A stretch of 64,000 bases of DNA. Source: Rhyzopertha dominica. Lineage: Eukaryota > Arthropoda > Insecta > Coleoptera > Bostrichidae. The notes beneath the pieces were generated by a model. That model searched no databases, was not told the origin of the DNA, and was given only the letters and a program-made list of their open reading frames with translations. Below are positions 23,160 to 34,145 of the stretch, one piece after another. Position 1 is the first letter of the stretch, and each line of letters begins with the position of its first letter. Location: NCBI GenBank assembly GCA_025024175.1, contig QCXZ01000137.1, forward strand, positions 64,506,911 through 64,570,910. The letters run 5' to 3'. Position numbers and translations under genes: made by a program.

Positions 23160-24140
23160 GAACAAAACCAAATTCTAGAACATAATTTATTCTTTGTATC
23201 GAGATGGCTGTTTTATATTTCTCTTTGCAGTATCTCGATTCATTATACTTTCCCTACCAACTNCACGTTTTTTATTATTTAATGTTATTTTCATGTTCAC
23301 AATTATTAAATCTCTTCATCCATATAAGCTTTATTAGATTCACATTCTTTGCGACGCGACGGTCTGATGTGAAAGCTGTTACGCCCGAACTCTTCTTCAC
23401 TCTATCTCGAACTACACAGGATTTTGGAGTTTTCTTTTACGGACTCCCACTTACTCCTTCCGTCTTTCTCAAAAGTCACATTTTCACCCTAGTTGCTATG
23501 CTTTTCCCATACCTTTCATAATATTGTTAAGCAAATGTTTTCTCAAAGGATTTTGATGTGTTTACTCTGTTTTATTTAATCTTGGTGTTAATAATTCTAT
23601 TTACTGGAAGTTTTATTTTTAAGATTTTTTCATTTAGAATCGATCTATATCATCATGTATACATTAGATAAGACACATTCCTTTCTCAGCATACTTCTTT
23701 TTTGCTATTTAGACAGCGCTTTTCGCAAACCCAATAATACGCGCATATCTGGGGCTACTAGTTATAATTTTAAAATTATTTAGAGATGAATATGAATTGT
23801 ACTTCATAGGTGGATCAAATAAAAACAAGCCTTACTCTATTGAGCGTCCGGAGGAACAGCTTTGCGGTATCTACTGTGTTTTGTTTATCCGCCATTACAA
23901 TGACCGAGGCAAATATGCCCCTACCTGGTTGCGCAATGCTTCATCCATACTCTTGAAAACGTATTAGCTAACAAAATTCATCGCAGGTTGCAGATCCAAT
24001 TCCGGTAAGATAGTCTTTCATGGATAAGAGTAAACATTTTGTACGAGTTTAAGGAAGACCATCAGCTGGTCGAGAATACACGACGCTCTCGCACCAATCT
24101 GTCAGGCTAAAGGCCGATCCTACATGTTTATTTTTTTCAC
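23160..24140. other. AT-rich stretch, no supported gene
   Basis: Thymine-rich on the plus strand. The 105-codon ORF at 23204-23521 contains an ambiguous base and is hydrophobic only because of T-rich composition, so I do not call it a gene. Confidence 0.4.
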
Positions 24141-24149
24141 AGAAACGTC

Positions 24150-24575
24150 CAGCTATGAGCGCATCTTATTACTGTGACTTATAGACAAAGTTAGGTCTGA
24201 ACGAGGGCTTGAGTATTGCCGCAAAAGACGAGATCAGAGAGGTATTGCTTCTCCATAACAAAGCCAGACCACACTCAGTACGTGCAACAATAAAATGCTG
24301 GCGGAAATGCACTGGGAAGCTGCTGAACATCTTGCTTATGGATCAGACTTAGCACCATATGATTTCTACATGCTTGGAACTCTCGAAGAAGCATTAGGCG
24401 ATTTGAGTCCGATGTACAGGTAAAAGCGTTCTTGCACAATTGGTTGCAAGTTGCACACCCGTCCGGCTTCATTTTGCGAGAACGGGATAAATAATTTGTC
24501 TAAGCATTGAGAAAAATACGTTGTTAAAGGTGGAGACCATGCAGAAAAAGTAAAATATATTTATACAGATGTTTT
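24150..24575 (+). pseudogene. mariner transposase C-terminal relic
   Basis: Plus-strand reading in shifting frames gives VLLLHNKARPHSVRATI, then MLAEMHWEAAEHLAYGSDL and APYDFYMLGTLEEALGD, then VKAFLHNWLQVAHPSGF and KYVVKGGD. These match the mariner order: HDNARPH block, HPpYSPDLAPSD block with the third catalytic Asp, L...L, wL, and the C-terminal GDYVEK-like end. The second catalytic Asp is lost (HNKARPH for HDNARPH), while the Asp of the SDLAP block is kept. There are at least one frameshift and two stops. The N-terminal half is not recognisable, and no terminal repeats were found. A dead relic. Confidence 0.7.
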
Positions 24576-24579
24576 CTTT

Positions 24580-26485
24580 AAAATATTTTCTTTTTTTATG
24601 TAAAGGTTCGTTAATATTTGGTCGACCCTACTTTGTCTGCCACTGCTGTATCCGGTAATCCATGCGTTTAAAACTTTCCTATTATTTTACTCACTCGTCC
24701 TATTTGATAATGAAAACTTCAAGCCCTCTTGAAAAATTGTCAAAAATAACCAAATAGTCCATCCCAGAAAAAGTGCAAATGCAGATGCTAATTTAAAAAA
24801 GGGGCGAGCCGGTATTTCATGACTCACCATGGTGTCTCAAGTTTAAAGATCTTACACTTTTGACCTTTTTTATACATTCAATTACATCTCTATTTAAACC
24901 TATCCAGTATAATGTCTCCTATGGTCTTGCTTTTGTTTTTGTTACTCTAGATTGATTACGACTATGTAGCAGTCTTAACATGTCTTTTCTTAACAATGGC
25001 GAAGTTGCATGAAATTCTATTTAATCAGCAGAAGTATGTTGTTCATTCGATTCTATAACGAGTGGTAATTACAAAATTAAAAATAATTGCATAACTAGTG
25101 AGATATTTGCATAGTTTAAACGTCATCGGATGGGCGCCATGGTCGGTGTGACGTCAGCTCACAGATACGACGGCCATTATTGTCATTTAAGCAGCTGGTG
25201 ACAGCATCTCTCCTGTTGATTATTTGAAATTTACGTCACTGATTGGTAAAAAACTGGTGTCAAAACCACATAGCCCTCCGCGACTTAAATAACATAGCAC
25301 ATAGAACGAACTGCACTCTAAGTACGTGCGTTTATTTGTGCCAAATGCAGTTTTGCGCTACGCGTTTCTGTCTTGTGACGTCACGCTGGCTATCGAAGCA
25401 CACTGTCAGGGGGCGGAGCCAGCACACTTTCGAAATGAATTTTTGAACTTTTTTGAAATCGGATTAAACTCGAACAAGCGGCAAGAGGTTTCTATTGATT
25501 GGTACTATCATCCTAGCCTATTTGCTAAAAACGTGAAATTTCTTCATTATGGTACTACTATCCTTTTGTTATAACATAAAGCTTATCTTTTACATACAGT
25601 TTATCTTTTATTCTACAATACTTTTTCGTTTCCTTACTAAGACCGTTTTTATCATCTGGCCAACCCAGCAAGCTATACTGGTATTATTTTGCTTAACATT
25701 ACTTATTTTCTTTTTTTTGTCTTAAAACTGTTCCTTTTTCACATTGCTTATGTGAACTACCGAATGTAGATATTACATCATTTATTCTTAGGTATATGTG
25801 TATCACCACCTTTAATAAAATTTCTAGATAGCATGTCTGCCACATGCAACTACTTTCATGGTGTGTATTTCATTTCCGTCATATTTGAACAACTTTAACT
25901 TAATTTTTTTAACTTTAACTTTAATTTTTAATTTTCTGCATTCTTAAACACTTGTGGTCAGTAAACATTAAAATTTTACTTCTATAAACAAAATTATGAA
26001 TGTTTTGGATAGCGTAAGCAATTGTTAAGAATTTTTTTTACTTGAACATATTTAACTTCAGTTTCATTTAAGTTTCATGATGCATCAAAAACTGGTTTAC
26101 TCGCCCACAAAGGAAAACATCCCTGGCCAAACTTCAACGCATCTGAAAGAATTACTACTTCTTTTAAATGATATTCTTTATTAGCTTAAATACCGACTTT
26201 TGTTCTGTCCACGTAAATTCAACTTGCTTTTTTTAAGTTCTTTCAATGGCTGTGAAATTTCTCTAATTTAGGTATAAATTTCCAAAAATAATAAAAAATG
26301 CCTAACACTTTTTGTATTTGGCTTTTATTTTTTCGCGTCTCTAAAGCTATAAAAATATGCGACAGATATTTAACACATTAGCATATGAATTGTACTTCAT
26401 TTGGACTAAATTTTACACTACTATCTCCTGCTCTGTTTAAAACATTTTGTAATATGTAATGATTTTCTTCAGTATTACCTATACC
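24580..26485. other. Non-coding stretch, CpG-richer at 25110-25450
   Basis: No supported gene. 25110-25450 contains GTGTGACGTCAGCTCAC and TGTGACGTCACGCTGGC, both with TGACGTCA octamers, plus GGGGGCGGAGCC. TGACGTCA also occurs in the inner inverted pair of the 18-20.8 kb element, so this may be repeat-derived rather than regulatory. Confidence 0.35.
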
Positions 26486-26490
26486 TACTA

Positions 26491-26566
26491 CAGTTTACGT
26501 AGCACAAATTATTTTCAAAAATTCTTATATTTTAATTTTTGAAAATATTTTGTGCTACGTAAACTG
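26491..26566. repeat. Near-perfect 32-bp hairpin
   Basis: The left arm starts CAGTTTACGTAGCACAAATT and the right arm ends TTTGTGCTACGTAAACTG. The arms are 32 bp with one mismatch around a 12-nt AT loop. It is too short for a typical MITE; it could be a solo hairpin, a structured RNA element or the core of a foldback. Confidence 0.8.
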
Positions 26567-26597
26567 TTTTCAACTAGCAGTCTGGTAATTATACTTT

Positions 26598-26795
26598 ACT
26601 CTCTAAAATGTGTTGTCTTATTGACAAGTACCACTGTTTTATTTTGTAGCAGGTTTTACATAAATTAAACATCTAGTCCTAGTAGGTACATTTATGGTGT
26701 GGTTTATTTTACTTGGCCTTGACTACATTGACAAAAAGCCCTAAACTAAGCTCTTGTTGCAAACTACATAATAATATCTACTACAACAACCACCT
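26598..26795 (+). repeat. Dispersed repeat, copy 2
   Basis: Direct-orientation relative of 22995-23150, sharing TCTCTAAAATGTGTTGTCTT, TTTTGTAGCAGGTT, AAAAAGCCCTAAACTAAGC and TTGCAAACTACATAATAATA. It lies just right of the 32-bp hairpin; no link between the two is proven. Confidence 0.55.
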
Positions 26796-26799
26796 TTTC

Positions 26800-29700
26800 T
26801 TTGTGTTCTTTAGATTATTTGTATAGCAATGCTAACCTTAAGAGATGTGATCTATATTATAAATAAACTCAACGTTCTCGATGCATCGCAACTAGTATAA
26901 AAGCCAAAAAGACACCCTCACAATAACCACTATGCATAAATAAACTGACTAGAATCACCACCACAGTATCTTTGCAGCCGCTGTAGGTATTTGCGCAATT
27001 CCCTTAACAGCCACAAAACTAAGATAGTAGGTCATATATTTTACATATATACCATTACTTCCCAAGATAGGCTTTCGTCCTTATTTATGCAGCAAACACG
27101 AGGCATTACTCAAGTATAACATGACACCCCAAAATGCAATGGTTGCAGAAGTAGCAAACGGCGTTAAAACGCTGTAATTTGACAACCTACATCATGTTTA
27201 TTTTAGAGCCGACCTTCACTCCATTGTTTATGCGTTTGCCCTTAGCAACCATGTGTTTTGGACGTGGATGTATATACAGGAACAGTATAATCAATCTCTT
27301 AACACATTTGGTAACAAATGGCTTCAGCTGACAGCACCCTTAAGCCTTGTTTAAAAATAATAGACACAGTTTACGATCCTTAGCGGCTGTTGTTAGCGTG
27401 GCCGCTGTCATTCTTGCACAAGTGTAAAATTTTGAATGGTTTGCTTGTTTTCTTTGGTAATAATGGCGCTTCCGTATAGCCGAGGTGATGTACTGATTGC
27501 ACGCCTTTTAAGAATAGCGCGAACGATGACTGCAAACACTATTTATATTATCACTTGTTGGTGAAAATGAAGTTTGACAACTGCTTTAAAAATAGCAAAC
27601 TATTTCAAAATCGTCGTATTAAAGTAATATAGTGGATAAGACATCAAAAAAGGAAGATAGACATAAACAAATGTACGAAACGCCTCATCCAAGCAACCGG
27701 GGAAAAGTTTGAAAAATATCTGGAAGCGATTGAATAGAAATGACATTAAGATAAGGAACTAAGTTAGAAATCCAGGCTTATGGAAGTAAAACATCCTGTG
27801 TTGTTTTGGATTCCTTCGAGTCTCAGACAAGCGTAGGAAATCGCACAAGCAACGCAACATTTGAGGTAAATCAGAATTGAAAAAAAATGTTTACTGGGGA
27901 AGTCTCTAGCAATAAAACTGGGAGTTTTAAGCATTATTAATACATCAGATTCACTTGAGGAAGAAGAAAGTGACGAACTCTGGTTACATTCTCAATTTAG
28001 AACTTGTACAATTCACATTCATCTGCTATGGATATATTTAATTATTTATTCGATCAATTTAATAATAGGGTTGCACATTTGCTTACTATTCAATTTCGGG
28101 AACGTATTCTGATTAATTAAGGTTTACTACTGTCGGAATGTGTGCCTACATTACCGCGTGTAATATCTTGTAATTTACGTTGTGTAAACCTGTAATTGGG
28201 CAATAATATGCTCATAGGGTTGCCATTAAAATAAAATAAAATTAAAAAAATAAACTCGAAGTTATGCGGATCTGTATAGATATAAATCCGGCAAAATTAT
28301 TAAGTTGGTACTGAAATTTAGAACCCCAAACTTTTGTAACGTATATGAATTAACAATGCTTTTCATCATACCCCCCATTTACACTACATCAACAATATTT
28401 AAGTTAACACAGGTGTGCGATGCCAGTTTAAAATTAATTAATAAATACCGCTGCATTTCCTGACTGATGAAGCAGTGCAGCATTCTTTTTTGAATATTAC
28501 AGGATTTGCAGGGATTGTCCAAATTATAAACAGGCTATATAAAAGAATATTAATGGAACTTTGCTAATTAAATTCTTAAGCAGCAGGGGGATGGCATTCC
28601 ACCCACTTGAAGGCAATTAGAGAGCCCTGGAACAATAATCGAAGTATTTCAGTACATGTTCTCCATAAATCGATTGAAAGTCTTGTCTTTAAAGCTTTAG
28701 AAGCAGGATGTTACGAGAGCATTGTTCAGCTTTAACGATATATGGTTTCTTCAAGATCGATTATCTTGCTTCGAACTTGTTATGTTAAAAAAACACGGTG
28801 CAGAAAGTTCAGTCGCCCGTGGATGTATAAACATCTTATTGTTATGGACAGAAAATTGAGACGAGCACGGAATATCATCTACACAATGAAGTCCAAGTGG
28901 GCAGATCGTCCTAAGGTCGCAGAAGTGTGAATAACCTCCACAAACCCTTACCGTTTTTATTGTGAGTAGAAATACGCCCCGAGCGCCGTTTTGAATAAGA
29001 TTTCTATTAAGCTTTTTTATGAAATATGAGTCCACACATTAAAAATCTTTCATGTATCAATTTTGTATAACCGTTAATGTTTAGTTCATAGAGCTAGTTA
29101 AAAAATCTTATTAATTTAAGTGAAATTCTCTATTGCCAAAGTTCCTAGGAGCTAATTTTCGGTCGCATTTATACTTTTTCTCTCTATACTACCTACCAAT
29201 CACTTTAATCGCTTTTTACCCCGGATTCTTGTATATGACGCAAAAAATATAAAGAGGATTCAAGGAGTGCAGACATTTAACTCTACGCGATCCAAAAAAA
29301 GAATGTTATCAACCACATACTGAGCAGATATCTTGAAGAAATAAAACAAGGTTTTATTTAATTGTGTGGATGCTGTATTTCAGAATCTCAAAAAACCTTA
29401 AAATTAAAACATTTAGGTGTGGACTTAATATTTATAAAAAATGAATGAACTTGTTATAAGGTTGTTGTGATTGTAACATCTATTAAAAGTCCTATCAAGC
29501 TTTCAAATATGGCATTTTTCAAATCGTTTAGACTTTAATTAGTTTACTACCGTTACTACAGCAACTGATACTGATGTATTATTCCAAAATGTATAAATAT
29601 CAAGGATAACATTTATTTTGAAAGGCGGTGCTGTGCTATTCAGAAGTTATGTCCTAAAACCATAGTTTTTATAGAGTAATTTATTTTATTTGTAAGAAAA

Positions 29701-31310
29701 TTATTCACGGTATTATTACGTGAATGATTTAAATATTTGGTGAGAACCAGAAAACATACTGTATTGTTTCTTTGAAGTTCATTATGTTTGAAACGATAAT
29801 ATGTGTTTACATCAAGCAATTTACATATTGAATTAAAACAATAAACAAATAAAGGTTAAAAATTTTTATTACCTACAATACTGAGGTTTTATGTTAAGAG
29901 GATATAATAATAAAAATATACATTGTTCAGACGTTGAACAAAGTGTTGGATTTGGAAAGAAGGTATGACTGCCTACATTGAATGTAAAGGGTAAACTAAG
30001 GGAGTTCAGCAGTCAAGAAAGTACAATTTTACTCTTAAGGTTGTCAAACTTTCGGATTTTATTTTTTCCGTCATCAGGACCTAAAATATTACACAACATT
30101 AGCATATATTCTATACGTAATAGAAAATAAATAAAATAAAAAATTATATTATGTATATTATGATATGATTAACCTTAAGAGGCCGAAACAGAGGAAACCA
30201 ACAGGAAGGAAAAGTAGTAATCCAAGAAAGTAAAAACTAATGTTAGATCTGTTCAAATCTGTTAAGAGATTTTAAAAACAATCGGTGAATCATTTCCCGA
30301 ATATCTTCAGATACGTCTGGACGATGTAATCTAGCAAGTTAGCTCGGGTTTGGGCAGGAAAAGAACATTAGTTGCGAGTATCTTTATTGGAATACCAGCA
30401 GTACAACAGGTACCTTGTAACGAGTGTTAAAGGCGAGGCAAAGGTTCCTGTCTTCACAAGACAGCTCGACAGCACGCTCTACAGGTCCACAGACTAGCTT
30501 TGCAGCCTCGAACGTTCCATCTTCGCTTCTCTAGTAGGCCACCAAACAGTTTTTTTGTGAACGCAGGTCTTCTCTCATTTTTTTGCATTATAATGGCTCG
30601 TTACAACGAGGGTATAACCGCTTAGTGTAATCCTGGGTCAAGTGCGATGTAATCTTATGAAATCCATAATATAATCAGTATCTAAATCATTATATAATCT
30701 TACGTATCTCTGTGTAGTCTTTTTGCGCAATCTGCACAATCTTAAAGAAATGTTTAATAGTTAGAGTTGCTCATTACTCGGATGCATTCGGTCGTGGTCG
30801 GTTGGAGAACGACAAGAGCCGAGGTTGGAATCGTATTCCATAGAACAAAATTAAGAACGCAATTTGCAATACAAATCGCCGTTATCAATTTTCCCCACCT
30901 CTGGGCTAGTTGAGAATTAAACCGTCCTAAGCGATGCTTTTAAATGTTATCTGAATTTGATTAACATTATTGTATAAGTATTTTATGCTAGCTTTTTTTG
31001 CAGATAATCATGCAAACTTTGTATAGATTACATATTCTGCAAAACAAAAAGAGTATATGAGGTATAGTTAGAATACAATGTTTGATAATTAAAAAGAAAA
31101 AACAAAACCAAACATTCATGCTTATGCAAATTTCTGATGTAAGAACTTGCAGCTTATCAAAATTTTCCAAGGATATCTGTTTAGCTGATATGGTTTTATT
31201 TATATTGTTAGAATAGAACAAAATGTGAAATTAAAAATTGATAAATTGTAAAGAACGATTCCAATTGTATTTTGTAAGTTAAATCCTTTCAAAGTGCAGT
31301 TATTGTGAAA
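26800..31310. other. AT-rich stretch, no supported gene
   Basis: No recognisable protein or repeat boundary. ORFs at 28742-28930 (plus) and 28751-29035 (minus) overlap and match no family. 30410-30560 is GC-richer without an identifiable function. Several TGTAATC/ATAATC words cluster at 30640-30720. Confidence 0.4.
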
Positions 31311-31316
31311 TATTCT

Positions 31317-31537
31317 TAATTAATTAGGTGGCTTGGAAACAACGTGCTTTGCTGCACGAGTTTTTTCAGACAACTCTGACAATCGTTTTGACCAAACAGG
31401 TATCAAAGTTATACATACATAGTATAACTTTGATATTCTTTGAGAATGTCGAGACGATCGTTAAATTATCTGACAAATCTTGTGCAGCAAGGCACATTAA
31501 AATAAATCAGCTTGTTTCCAAGCTACCTAGTTAATTA
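31317..31537. mobile_element. Foldback MITE (~220 bp hairpin)
   Basis: The left end TAATTAATTAGGTGGCTTGG and the right end, inverted, TAATTAACTAGGTAGCTTGG match, and pairing continues through GGAAACAA, TTGCTGCAC and ATCAAAGTTATAC to a loop of about 6 nt near 31410. Almost the whole element is a hairpin with arms of about 105 bp. There is no coding capacity. AT-rich ends make the target duplication (TA, TTA or TTAA) ambiguous. The 68-codon ORF across it is a by-product of the palindrome. Confidence 0.75.
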
Positions 31538-31539
31538 TC

Positions 31540-32735
31540 TTCTGCTGAATTTCTTTAATTTTAACTTTTTATGACATGAAGTATACTTACTTTATGATGA
31601 ACTTGCAAGCTTTCCAGAACAATTTAATTCATAATATTTTCTCCAGAATGAAATTACTTTCAGCTTAAAATTTTTATAGGTCGTTCTGGGCCACAGATTT
31701 AATTTATTTAAACTATATGTGTATGTAATTTAATACAATCATCTAAAATAACGTTTTCGAACAAAAATCAGTTGGACACAAAAATAAAAAAATTCTTAAG
31801 CAAGCATTTAAAAGAAGCATTATGAAGCAGGGTTGCCAGATAAGGTAGATAAATCACATAACCGCCAGTCAAAAATGTATAACAAACGTACATAACATAC
31901 ATTTTATCATAAAATTTTCTTTGCCAAATAAAATAAATGTGAGCACTATGTCACGGCTAAAATGTGTTGCACAACAAGTTCGTATTAAGAAGCAATTCTT
32001 TGCAGTACATCAATGTACTGTTGGTATCCCTAATGATCAGGACGCTATGATTTCCTGTGGCTATGTTATGATCAGTAATCAGTTACAAAATCGCAATGTA
32101 TGTGGTTAAGCAGCCCATTTGCGACAAGTTGCTCAATCTGCACCCTCAATGAAATATCATTTTAGTGCTCTTACCGACGTTCTGCTTGCTATTACTATCT
32201 TTATCTTTACTGATCACCGTAAAATGCGTTGTAATCACTATGTAATCGTATTAATCCCAAAATCAGTTATGTATAATCCGTGTATCTCTAGTAGGATTTA
32301 CGAGTTTTTGATGATTACATGAATCTCCGTGGAATCTTCTGAAATCTTATGTAATCTATAATCAGTGGGACAGATTTTCTTCTAACAGTAAACACCTAAC
32401 GTCTGGATCTAACTTAACGAGTCTAGATGTGAATAATGATATTTATTGCCAGAATAGTTCTAAGGGTTGTGGTGGTGTGTCATATCTGAATTATTTTCGT
32501 ATAACGCTTACTAGTGAACTATATTGTATAATCCTGATATATTGTATACATATTTCCAGTGTATTCTGGGAATAGTGATTTCTTTTATCTTTTATTAGAA
32601 AATTCAACTTGACCTATTTGGATAAAGTGCTGCTTCAAACCTCTACAATATAAGCGAATTACATCTGAATTCCTGGCATTCTAGCAGGTAATTTCCATCG
32701 TTCTTTCTCGCAATACGAACGCTTTGAAACTCCTC
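31540..32735. other. AT-rich stretch with TGTAATC word cluster
   Basis: Nothing coding is recognised. TGTAATC/TATAATC words recur at 32225-32370 and also at 30640-30720. Similar words mark the subterminal arrays of the hAT MITE at 46934-47573, but no termini or duplication were found here. Confidence 0.35.
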
Positions 32736-32739
32736 TCAC

Positions 32740-33310
32740 TTCCTCATGAGTTAGTCGAAAGGCAATCGACAGCACGGGTCAGTGATTGCAAGATATACCT
32801 AGCGTTAATCATCGAACGGCTCCCTCAAAAAGGCTAGAAATTTCCAACTTTAAATTAAAAGTGCGCCAATTTGCAATTCGAACAAGTTAGATTGCCCATC
32901 CGCCGCGCTACATAAATAAACAACAATTACGAGATGAAATTATTATTCGCAGGCTATAGCGGCTATTCGTCTCTCGTAAATACATCGGCACTCCGGTCGG
33001 CTCCGGTAATGCAATTATTAAAATCATCCGGCATTAAAAAGGCGAGCGGGCACCTGCGAAGCGAAGCGCAGTTGTGAAAGGGAGCTTTTATTGGTTTTAG
33101 GAAGTCTGGAACCATAAGAAACCTCTCGGCGTGTCCTGCCTTTTTAACAGAGACGTGGAGGGAAAGAACTCTACCGAGACAGTTATTTTCTGCCATGGAC
33201 TTAAATTTAGCTACATTTGGAGGCACAAAGCGGGAGCAAAATGAGATTAGCGCGGATTATTAGACGTGCTGCACTCGATTAGTAATATAAATAAGTGCGA
33301 AAGGAACTTG
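32740..33310. promoter_or_regulatory. Candidate conserved non-coding/enhancer-like block
   Basis: GC- and CpG-richer than its flanks, with several homeodomain-type cores (ATTA/TAAT: TTAATCATCG, GTAATGCAATTATTAAAATC, CGCGGATTATTAG, CGATTAGTAATATAA) spread over about 550 bp. It has no transposon termini and no splice-bounded ORF; the 87-codon minus-strand ORF at 32963-33226 shows no known motif. Insect developmental enhancers often have this mix. Conservation cannot be judged from one sequence, so this is inference from composition. Confidence 0.35.
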
Positions 33311-33699
33311 AGCCCAGGCCATAACACGTATTAAATGAGTCAATTTTAATTTTTTTCTCAGTTATTCAATATAATATCTTTTAAGGTATTAATAAAAAAA
33401 ATACTCGACTAAAACTAGTACTCCTTAAAAATTTCGATTTTATCCAGGTTTGAGAAAAATATTTATTTAAACTTACATCACCAAATAGTATAAACCAATT
33501 ACTGGGTAGGAACAAGCCACATGACAAATCATATAGCAATCAAAACATCAAGCATGATATAAACAAAAGGGTCATGGAGAAATACAGCAGCTAAAATGTA
33601 GAAGAGAACAACTAATAGCTAAAGCTAAAAAAAGAAAAAAAGGAAAACAGTTGACTAACTTGGGCCAACAAAAAATAATGGCTCTGCCTATGATCACTT

Positions 33700-34137
33700 T
33701 AAATAAAAGTATAATCGAAAGAAACTCGCGGCATTAACTTAAGCTAATAAACGAGTGTCTGTTTAGAAGTTCATTGTGCAGAGTATCAATTGGAGGATAG
33801 GTGTTGTCCTCTTTAAAAGAGAGAAAGTTTAAAAATCGTCTTTGAAGAGATTCGACCCTGCTTATGAGAATCAAATATAACGGAGACACAGGACACAAGC
33901 ACATTTTAATTTAAATCTTACGCAACAATGATAAAGAAGTTTGAATGGAGAAACATCAGCAAAAAATTTTTCCAGAACATACAATGAATCTATAAATACT
34001 GAATGATTGTGCAATGACTCTATCGACAATTTGGGGCCAAACATTACTCCCAGATCAGTCATAGTATTGGGCCTCGAAAAATTTGTACCATTCAAACGAT
34101 ATTCAAACAATATGTTACTATGCGGTTAGTTTTAAAA
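33700..34137 (-). pseudogene. LINE RT C-terminal part (left of hAT insertion)
   Basis: The minus strand reads TFKTNR at the insertion border, then LNGTNFSRPNTMTDLGVMF with GPKLSIES, then SPFKLLYHCCVRFKLKCACV, then RVESLQRRFLNFLSF and YPPIDTLHNELLNRHSF. This is the palm-end and thumb order of Jockey/CR1-type RTs (LGV-MFD-KLSF, then L-Y-SLVRS-LEYAS-VW, then RVE--Q+RFL). It contains a frameshift around 34000. It continues directly from the RT piece at 36100-36640 once the 34146-36091 element and one copy of its duplication are ignored. The LINE 3' end is probably near 33460 (TTTAAATAAATA on the minus strand) but is not certain. Confidence 0.75.
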
Positions 34138-34145
34138 GTAAATAT

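Noticed and set aside
28742..29035. Overlapping plus and minus ORFs as a small gene
   Set aside because: No recognisable motif on either strand and no splice or start context.
30070..30095. CTGATGACGGAAAA on the minus strand as a hammerhead core
   Set aside because: Only two bases separate the CTGATGA and GAAA boxes, so no stem II is possible.
32788..32806. AAGATATACCTAGCGTT shared with the right TIR of the 18-20.8 kb element (about 20644)
   Set aside because: A single exact 17-mer without flanking similarity can occur by chance in a window of this size.
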